28,511 nt of DNA, taken from positions 775-29,285 of the IMG/VR virus record IMGVR_UViG_3300000115_000123, one strand, 5' to 3'. Source of the DNA: a virus. Under the pieces are notes generated by a model. The model was not told where the DNA came from and did no database searches. It saw only the letters and a program-made list of their open reading frames with translations. Each line of letters begins with the position of its first letter. Position 1 is the first letter of the stretch. This document shows, in pieces, positions 22,802 through 28,511 of the stretch. The translations under genes were made by a program, and so were the position numbers.

Positions 22802-22825
22802 TATATTATGTCATAAAGGGGTATT

Positions 22826-25800
22826 ATGGCAATTAAAGCAAAGATAACATCAACTAATAGTGCAGGTCCTCAAAAGGTATCAGTAACAGTACCCGCTTCT
22901 GGCGGTACAGTAACAAGTGTTACTGCTATAGGTGATTTAACAGATGTTATTGCTTCATCATTACCTGACGGTGCTATTTTACAATATTTAACTTCCTCAG
23001 GTAACTGGGTATCCACAGCATTAGTAGATGATGATACATTCCCTTCATCAACAGCAACAGCAAAAAGTTTACACTCTGGCGAAAGTCTTAGAAATTTTAT
23101 TTTAGATGGTACATCAACACTTACTAACAAGACAATAGATTTAGACGCCAACACCTTAACAGGTACAATAACAGAATTTAATAGTGCATTACAAGGTGCT
23201 GACTTTGCTACTTTAGCAAATACAGAAACATTTACAAATAAAACTTTAACTCAACCAAAGATTGCTGAAATAGTTTCCTTATCAACTGGTGGTATTACAC
23301 TAGACGCTGATACTGATATTGTATTAGACGCTGATGGTGCAGATATAATTTTAAAAGATGGTGGTAGTGAGTTTGGTAGATTTACAAACTCATCTGGTGA
23401 ATTAGTAATTAAATCAAGTTCAAGTGCTACAACAGCATTAACATTTAGTGGTTCAAGTGCCACATTAGCAGGTAACTTAACAGTTACAGGTACATCTACA
23501 TTCAATGGTGGTACAATTAATCTTGGTGACGCAGCTACAGATACAATTGCTTTCAATGGTACAATTACTGGCAGTTTAGTATTTGAAGGTAGTACAAGTG
23601 ATAGTTTTGAAACTACATTAACACCAGGTAATCCAACTGCTGATATTACACTTACATTACCATCAAGCGCTAGTGATACACTTGTAGGTAAAGCAACTAC
23701 TGATACACTTACAAACAAATCAATAGATTTAGCAAACAATACTATAACAGGTTCAGTTGCAGAATTTAATAGTGCATTACAAAGTGATAGTTTCGTTACA
23801 CTTACAGGTTCAGAAACTTTATCAAACAAACAGTTTACAAATCCAGTTATAGCACATATAGACGGTACTGGTGGTATAGAATTAGACGCAGTACAAGATA
23901 TTACTTTAGACGCAGGTGGTGGAGATATATTTTTAAAAGATGATACAGCTGCTTTTGGTGCATTAACAAATAGTTCAGGTAACTTAATAATTAAATCTGG
24001 TACTACAACTGCTATGACATTTAGTGGTGCTAATGTAACTATGGCAGGTAATGCTACAGTTGCAGGTAACTTAACAGTTCAAGGTACTACAACTACAGTT
24101 GACAGTTCATCTATAAATGTTCAGAATGCTTTAGTCTTTGAAGGTGCAACAGCAGATAGTTTTGAAACAACATTAACTACAGTTGACCCTACAGCAGATA
24201 GAACAATATCATTACCAAATGCAACAGACACATTAATAGGTAAAGCAACTACTGATACATTAACAAATAAAACTTTAACAACTCCTGTAATTGCAGAAAT
24301 AGATTCCAATGCTTCTATAACTTTAGACGCTGCTACTGATATTATATTAGACGCAGGTGAACAAGATATTATTTTAAAAGATGACGGTACTGAGTTTGGT
24401 AGATTTACTAATAGTTCAGGTGAGTTAGTAATTAAATCAGGTTCAAGTTCTACAACGGCAATCTCAATGTCAGGTGCCAATGTTACGATTGCAGGTAATT
24501 TAGTAGTAACTGGTGCAACAGAAAATGATGGCAATATAACAATTGGTGACGCTGCTACAGATACTATTACTTTTGGTGGTACTATTCAAGGTAGTTTAGT
24601 CTTTGAGGGTAGTACAGCAGACAGTTTTGAAACAACTTTAACACCAGGTAATCCTAGTGGAGATATTACTCTTACATTACCGTCAAGTGCTACAGATACT
24701 ATAGTTGCAAGAAACACTACAGACACATTAACAAACAAAACTTTAACAAGTCCAACAATCAATGCAGGAACATTAAGTGGTGCATTTACTGGAACGGCAG
24801 ACTTAACAGGACTAGTTCTTTCAGGTGCAAGTCCTCTTGTTTTTGAAGGTTCAACAAATGATAGTTTTGAAACAACTTTAGCAGTTACAGACCCTACAGC
24901 AGATAGAACAATTACTTTACCTAACTCTACAGGTACTTTAGTTGTAACTGCTGATGTATCTGGTGACGCTACAATGGCAACATCTGGTGCATTAACATTA
25001 GCAACAGTCAATAGTAACACAGGTAGTTTTGGTAGTACAACATCAATACCAGTTATAACAGTCAACGCAAAAGGTCTTGTTACTGCCATGTCAACAGCTA
25101 CAATTGTAACAACATTAACTGTAGCCGCTGATAGTGGTTCAGATGACGCTGTTTCTTTGGCAACTGACACACTTAATTATGAAGGTGGTGCAAACATTAC
25201 AACAACAGTTTCTAATAACAATATAGCGATTGCCTTAGACGCTTCTCCATCAGTAACAGCATTAACAACAAGTGCTAATGTAAACGTTGGTGGTAGCATT
25301 GTATTTGAAGGTAGTACAGCAAATAGTTTTGAGACAACACTTACAGTTACAGACCCAACAGCAGATAGAACAATAACTTTCCCTAACAATACAGGTACAG
25401 TTGCGTTAACAAGTGATATTACTGGTGGTGGTCAAGCAGGTTCATTTACAAATTTAACATCTTCAGGTAATACTATACTTGGTAACGCTACCTCAGACAC
25501 AGTAACATTCAATGGTAGAATAGCGTCACACTTTGTACCTAGTGCTGATGATACATATACTTTAGGTACTGCTTCTTTAAAATGGGCAGAATTACATGTA
25601 TCAGGAAGTACAATCTTTTTAGGTGGCGCACAATTAACTGCTAGTGGAACAACAGTAGTATTACCGGCGAATAGTACAGTAGGTGATAGAGCAATACCTG
25701 ACGCAGATCCTACTACAGGTATTGTAACAAGAAAAGTACCATTATTTACAAAAGCAGGTGGTCTATCTTCAGCAGCAAAAACTTTTACTTTTAAAGCGTC

Positions 25801-25888
25801 TGGTTCATCTGATAGAGTTTTTGATACATTTACTAAAGAAGATGGCGCAGGAATAACAACACAAGAGAGAGCATTATTTTCATTTTAA
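22826..25888 (+). CDS. repeat-built tail fibre, long form
   Basis: This 1020-residue protein has a unique head (MAIKAKITSTNSAGPQKVSV and onward, to about residue 90) and a shaft with five F-E-G-(S/A)-x-x-(D/N)-S-F-E-T-T modules near residues 252, 437, 592, 672 and 826. They alternate with T-N-K-(T/S/Q) linkers and D-(A/G)-x-x-D-I-x-L-K-D blades. After about 905 comes a tip: DDTYTLGTASLKWAELHVSG is a common fibre-end motif, then FLGGAQLTASGTTVVLPANS and a charged C-terminus ending RALFSF. There is no S74 domain. Probably a trimeric beta-helical fibre. GGGG lies upstream of ATG 22826; transcription likely continues from the promoter at 22437. Confidence 0.85.
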   Translation: MAIKAKITSTNSAGPQKVSVTVPASGGTVTSVTAIGDLTDVIASSLPDGAILQYLTSSGNWVSTALVDDDTFPSSTATAKSLHSGESLRNFILDGTSTLTNKTIDLDANTLTGTITEFNSALQGADFATLANTETFTNKTLTQPKIAEIVSLSTGGITLDADTDIVLDADGADIILKDGGSEFGRFTNSSGELVIKSSSSATTALTFSGSSATLAGNLTVTGTSTFNGGTINLGDAATDTIAFNGTITGSLVFEGSTSDSFETTLTPGNPTADITLTLPSSASDTLVGKATTDTLTNKSIDLANNTITGSVAEFNSALQSDSFVTLTGSETLSNKQFTNPVIAHIDGTGGIELDAVQDITLDAGGGDIFLKDDTAAFGALTNSSGNLIIKSGTTTAMTFSGANVTMAGNATVAGNLTVQGTTTTVDSSSINVQNALVFEGATADSFETTLTTVDPTADRTISLPNATDTLIGKATTDTLTNKTLTTPVIAEIDSNASITLDAATDIILDAGEQDIILKDDGTEFGRFTNSSGELVIKSGSSSTTAISMSGANVTIAGNLVVTGATENDGNITIGDAATDTITFGGTIQGSLVFEGSTADSFETTLTPGNPSGDITLTLPSSATDTIVARNTTDTLTNKTLTSPTINAGTLSGAFTGTADLTGLVLSGASPLVFEGSTNDSFETTLAVTDPTADRTITLPNSTGTLVVTADVSGDATMATSGALTLATVNSNTGSFGSTTSIPVITVNAKGLVTAMSTATIVTTLTVAADSGSDDAVSLATDTLNYEGGANITTTVSNNNIAIALDASPSVTALTTSANVNVGGSIVFEGSTANSFETTLTVTDPTADRTITFPNNTGTVALTSDITGGGQAGSFTNLTSSGNTILGNATSDTVTFNGRIASHFVPSADDTYTLGTASLKWAELHVSGSTIFLGGAQLTASGTTVVLPANSTVGDRAIPDADPTTGIVTRKVPLFTKAGGLSSAAKTFTFKASGSSDRVFDTFTKEDGAGITTQERALFSF

Positions 25889-25899
25889 CACTAAAAGGA

Positions 25900-25907
25900 T
25901 ATAAATA
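25900..25907 (+). promoter_or_regulatory. T4-type late promoter for the third fibre
   Basis: Perfect TATAAATA followed by GT. ATG 25913 is six bases after the octamer, as at gp25, so the predicted mRNA is leaderless. AAGGA at 25895-25899 lies upstream of the predicted +1 and 13 bases from the ATG, so it can help only on read-through transcripts. Confidence 0.75.
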
Positions 25908-25912
25908 GTATT

Positions 25913-27802
25913 ATGGCAGATAAAGTACCAATAAGGACGGTCTTTGACAGTAGTGGAAACGCTACTGGATTAGCAGAATACCAATCAGGAGAAACAGTAG
26001 GTTTCGTACACGGTGGTACAGGTTTAGCCGCTATAGGAAGTGCCGGTCAAGTTTTAAGAGTAAATTCAGGTGCAAACGGTTTAGAATACGGTGACGGTTT
26101 TTCTGCTAACGCAATCACATTAGACGCTGCTACAGACATTACATTAGACGCTGGTGGCGCAGATATTATTTTAAAAGATGACGGTACTGAATTTGGTAGA
26201 TTTAGTAACTCATCAGGACAACTTGTCATTAAATCAAGTGGTAGTGCTACTACTGCTATTTCAATGTCAGGTGCAAATGTTACCATTGCAGGTAACTTAA
26301 CAGTTACAGGTACAACTGAGGGTGATAGTAATATTACTTTAGGTGACGCCGCTACAGATACAGTAACCTTTGGTGGTACTATTTCAGGTAGTTTAGTATT
26401 TGAAGGTTCAAGTGCTGATAGTTTTGAAACTACTTTAGTACCAGGTAATCCAAGTGCTGATATTAGTTTAACATTACCCGCTACTGCTAGTGATACATTA
26501 GCAGGTATTGCTTCAACACAAACTCTTACAAATAAAACATTAACAACACCTGTTATCGCTGAGATAGATAGTGGTTCAACAATTACACTTGACGCTACTA
26601 CAGATATTAATTTAGACGCAGATGGCGGCGATATAATATTAAAAGACGGTGGTACTGAGTTTGGTAGATTTACAAATTCTGGTGGACAACTAGTAATTAA
26701 ATCTAGTTCTTCAGCAACAACTAATATGACAATGAGTGGTGCTAACACCACAATTGCAGGTAACTTAACAGTTACAGGTACATCAACATTCAATGGTGGT
26801 ACAGTTAATCTTGGTGATAGTGCTACAGATACAATTGTCTTTAATGGTCTTGTATCAGGAAGTATTGTCTTTGAAGGTAGTAACGTAGATAGTTTTGAAA
26901 CTACTTTAACTCCAGGTAATCCAAGTTCAGATATTACATTAACATTGCCAAGTGCCTCTAGTGATGTACTAGTTGGTCGTGCAACAACAGACACATTAAC
27001 AAATAAAACAATAACAAGTCCAACAGTTTCAGGTTTAACATTATCAGATAGTGCAATCAGTTTTGAAGGTTCTACTGCTAACTCATTTGAAACTTCTTTA
27101 ACTGTAACAGACCCTACAGCAGATAGAACAATCACATTACCAAACGCAACTGGTACTCTTATATCTCATGGAATGTTTAGTGGTGACGCTACAGTAGCAA
27201 CAAGTGGTGCAGTTACATTAGCGACAGTAAATAGTGATACATCAGCAGTTGGTAGTACAACTGTTATACCAGTAATTACTGCTAACGCAAAAGGACTTGT
27301 AACATCTATAGGTACTGCCTCTATATCTACTCTATTAACAGTAGGTGCAGATAGCGGTTCTAACGATACAATAACAGTAGGTACTGATACACTAGATTTC
27401 TCTGGTGGATCAAACATTACAACAACAGTTTCAAACAATGATATCTCAATCGCCTTAGACGCAAGTCCAAGTGTGACTAACTTAACAGTTGGTGGTAACA
27501 TTGTATTTGAAGGTTCAACGGCAGACAGTTTTGAGACTACATTAGCAGTAACAGACCCAACCGCTGATAGAACAATCACAATACCTAATAAATCAGGTAC
27601 TGTGGCAATGACAAGTGATACATCATTCCCACAATCAACATTAACTGAACACCCAGCGGCGCAAGGAAATGCTGATTTAGCAGGAGGTGAAACACCTTTT
27701 GAAGCAATCGTTGACGCATTCCAGGTTATTACATCTAATTTGTATGACCACATGGAACCTAGAGGTGAAGTAGTTACAGTTGATTTAGGAAGTGTAGCAT
27801 AA
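25913..27802 (+). CDS. repeat-built tail fibre, short form
   Basis: This 629-residue protein has a different head from the previous fibre (MADKVPIRTVFDSSGNATGL, then GFVHGGTGLAAIG, a common fibre motif). The shaft contains F-E-G-S modules near residues 162, 319, 382 and 531, with the same T-N-K-T linkers and D-G-G-T-E-F-G-R-F blades. The tip is short and ends YDHMEPRGEVVTVDLGSVA, with an Ala/Gly/Glu-rich helix before it. No S74 chaperone. Long stretches of the shaft are near-identical in DNA to the 22826 gene (for example around 23475 and 26765), pointing to recent duplication or recombination. Start chosen at 25913 from the promoter geometry. Confidence 0.85.
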   Translation: MADKVPIRTVFDSSGNATGLAEYQSGETVGFVHGGTGLAAIGSAGQVLRVNSGANGLEYGDGFSANAITLDAATDITLDAGGADIILKDDGTEFGRFSNSSGQLVIKSSGSATTAISMSGANVTIAGNLTVTGTTEGDSNITLGDAATDTVTFGGTISGSLVFEGSSADSFETTLVPGNPSADISLTLPATASDTLAGIASTQTLTNKTLTTPVIAEIDSGSTITLDATTDINLDADGGDIILKDGGTEFGRFTNSGGQLVIKSSSSATTNMTMSGANTTIAGNLTVTGTSTFNGGTVNLGDSATDTIVFNGLVSGSIVFEGSNVDSFETTLTPGNPSSDITLTLPSASSDVLVGRATTDTLTNKTITSPTVSGLTLSDSAISFEGSTANSFETSLTVTDPTADRTITLPNATGTLISHGMFSGDATVATSGAVTLATVNSDTSAVGSTTVIPVITANAKGLVTSIGTASISTLLTVGADSGSNDTITVGTDTLDFSGGSNITTTVSNNDISIALDASPSVTNLTVGGNIVFEGSTADSFETTLAVTDPTADRTITIPNKSGTVAMTSDTSFPQSTLTEHPAAQGNADLAGGETPFEAIVDAFQVITSNLYDHMEPRGEVVTVDLGSVA

Positions 27803-27807
27803 TAGAT

Positions 27808-27824
27808 TATAAATAGTATAAATA
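27808..27824 (+). promoter_or_regulatory. tandem T4-type late promoters
   Basis: Two perfect TATAAATA octamers (27808-27815 and 27817-27824), nine bases apart, in the 49-base gap before the last fibre. Predicted starts near 27821 and 27830. AGGAG (27841-27845) precedes ATG 27852. It is the only doubled site in the window. Confidence 0.75.
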
Positions 27825-27851
27825 TAGCATAGAATTAACTAGGAGAAAAAT

Positions 27852-28511
27852 ATGCCAACAGCATTACAATTAAGACGAGGATCAACGTCTCAAAATAATA
27901 GTTTTACAGGTGCTGTAGGTGAGGTAAGTGTAGATACTGATAAAGATACTCTTAGAGTCCATGATGGCTCGACAGCAGGCGGTTTTGAAGTAATAACGGC
28001 AACTGCTACACAAACACTCACAAACAAAACCTTAACGAGCCCAAATATTTCAGGCGCCTCTTTCACAGGTGCAAGTTTCACTTTTGAAGGTGCAACAGAT
28101 GACAGTTTTGAAACAACTCTAACAGTTGTAGATCCAACAGCTGACAGAACAGTAACTATTCCAAATGCAACTACTACACTAGTTGGTACGGATGTTTCAC
28201 AAACTCTTACGAACAAAACTTTAACTACACCAGTTATCGCTGAGATAGATAGTGGTGGTAGTATAACTTTAGACGCAACAGCAGATATTATATTAGACGC
28301 TGATGGTGCTAACGTAACTATAAAAGACGGCGGTACAACAACATTAGACTTTGTTAGTAACGGTGCAACAGATATTACACTAGACGCTCCAGGCGATGTT
28401 AAAATAGACGCTGATGGCGGAGACATAATCTTTATGGATGGTGGTGCTGTCTATGGTAGTGCAACAAACAATTCAGGTAACTTGATTATCAAATCAGGAA
28501 CTACAACAGCT
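27852..28511 (+). CDS. tail fibre with Mtd-N-like head (partial, runs off the window)
   Basis: The frame is open for 220 codons to the last base. Residues 3-45 (TALQLRRGSTSQNNSFTGAV, then GEVSVDTDKDTLRVHDGSTA and GGF) match the N-terminal domain pattern of the Bordetella phage major tropism determinant, also widely seen at the heads of phage fibres. Two T-N-K-T-L-T linkers (about 57 and 121) frame one F-E-G-A-x-D-D-S-F-E-T-T module near residue 77. From about 140 come DATADIILDADGANV and VKIDADGGDII blades. The last 57 bases repeat 21495-21551 almost exactly. The start is firm (AGGAG, tandem promoters). The end is unknown. Confidence 0.82.
   Translation, partial: MPTALQLRRGSTSQNNSFTGAVGEVSVDTDKDTLRVHDGSTAGGFEVITATATQTLTNKTLTSPNISGASFTGASFTFEGATDDSFETTLTVVDPTADRTVTIPNATTTLVGTDVSQTLTNKTLTTPVIAEIDSGGSITLDATADIILDADGANVTIKDGGTTTLDFVSNGATDITLDAPGDVKIDADGGDIIFMDGGAVYGSATNNSGNLIIKSGTTTA

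Larger units (their letters stand above)
20640..28511 (+). repeat. fibre module family shared by four genes
   Basis: A composite module recurs in four consecutive fibre genes: T-N-K-T-L-T linker (12 copies counting variants), L-D-A-x-x-D-I-x-L-K-D blade (8 copies), a G-N-L-T-V-x-G-T segment, and F-E-G-(S/A)-x-x-(D/N)-S-F-E-T-(T/S) (13 copies, near 20871, 21077, 21233, 23581, 24137, 24601, 24841, 25303, 26398, 26870, 27060, 27506 and 28082). Similarity extends to DNA level. Two module endings alternate: D-P-T-A-D-R-T-I and G-N-P-x-x-D-I-x-L-T. Confidence 0.85.

Noticed and set aside
26047-27135. Long antisense open frame (362 codons) inside the third fibre gene, with similar ones under the other fibres
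   Set aside because: The repeated fibre shaft uses Thr/Ser/Gly/Asp/Ala codons whose complement rarely makes stops; the translation is low-complexity Val/Ser/Pro and has no ribosome site. It is a shadow of the repeats.
20640-28511. Regular repeats as a possible CRISPR array
   Set aside because: The repeats are long, in frame, protein-coding and without unique spacers of fixed length.
27852-28511. Diversity-generating retroelement
   Set aside because: Only an Mtd-N-like head is visible. No reverse transcriptase, template repeat or lectin tip is in the window.

Overview
The window is a 28.5 kb piece of an AT-rich, tightly packed genome of a T4-like contractile-tailed phage (myovirus). The host is Gram-negative: one phage gene encodes an outer-membrane porin with a signal peptide and a C-terminal Phe. 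The mix of PAAR tip, gp25, gp6, gp8-like, a DUF4815 giant protein, S74 fibre, many 2-oxoglutarate (2OG) oxygenases and ParB-like small proteins is what marine T4-like phages of cyanobacteria and SAR11-type bacteria look like. A marine pelagiphage-like virus is my best guess, but the host cannot be fixed from this sequence alone.

Layout. (1) 1-4100: end of an unknown gene, a 39-residue membrane protein, then a compact + strand accessory cluster: four 2OG-Fe(II) oxygenase-like proteins, one spermidine-synthase-like SAM methyltransferase and two paralogous ParB-like proteins. The genes from 1040 to 2289 and from 2378 to 4100 form two runs joined by 4-8 base overlaps. (2) 4092-5475: a porin cassette (late promoter, structured leader, porin, two small membrane proteins) ending in a strong bidirectional hairpin terminator. 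(3) 5629-6205: two small SH3-like genes on the minus strand with a good sigma70-type promoter; its -35 element forms an inverted repeat with the -35 of a divergent promoter that reads right. (4) 6287-6967: four small basic or Cys-rich proteins. (5) 6968-20296: baseplate block: PAAR tip, gp25, gp6, a gp7-position protein, gp8-like, a 2001-residue DUF4815 protein and a short coiled-coil protein. (6) 20298-28511: four repeat-built fibre genes, two small proteins and a BppU-like protein. The first fibre ends in an S74 chaperone; the last starts with an Mtd-N-like domain and runs off the window.

Regulation. A perfect T4 late-promoter octamer, TATAAATA, occurs seven times, always on the + strand and just upstream of a gene: 4092, 7272, 12647, 22437, 25900, 27808 and 27817. 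Five continue as TATAAATAGT. In two cases (gp25 and the third fibre) T4 geometry places the transcription start on the A of ATG, which predicts leaderless mRNAs.

The most unusual signals are: near-absence of the pentamer GATGC/GCATC (four found by eye) while GACGC/GCGTC is abundant; the oxygenase/ParB/methyltransferase cluster; a late-promoter-driven phage porin behind a possible leader-peptide attenuator; and a 13-copy protein module shuffled through four fibre genes. No tRNA, CRISPR array or insertion sequence was seen. No stretch longer than 300 bases lacks a gene.
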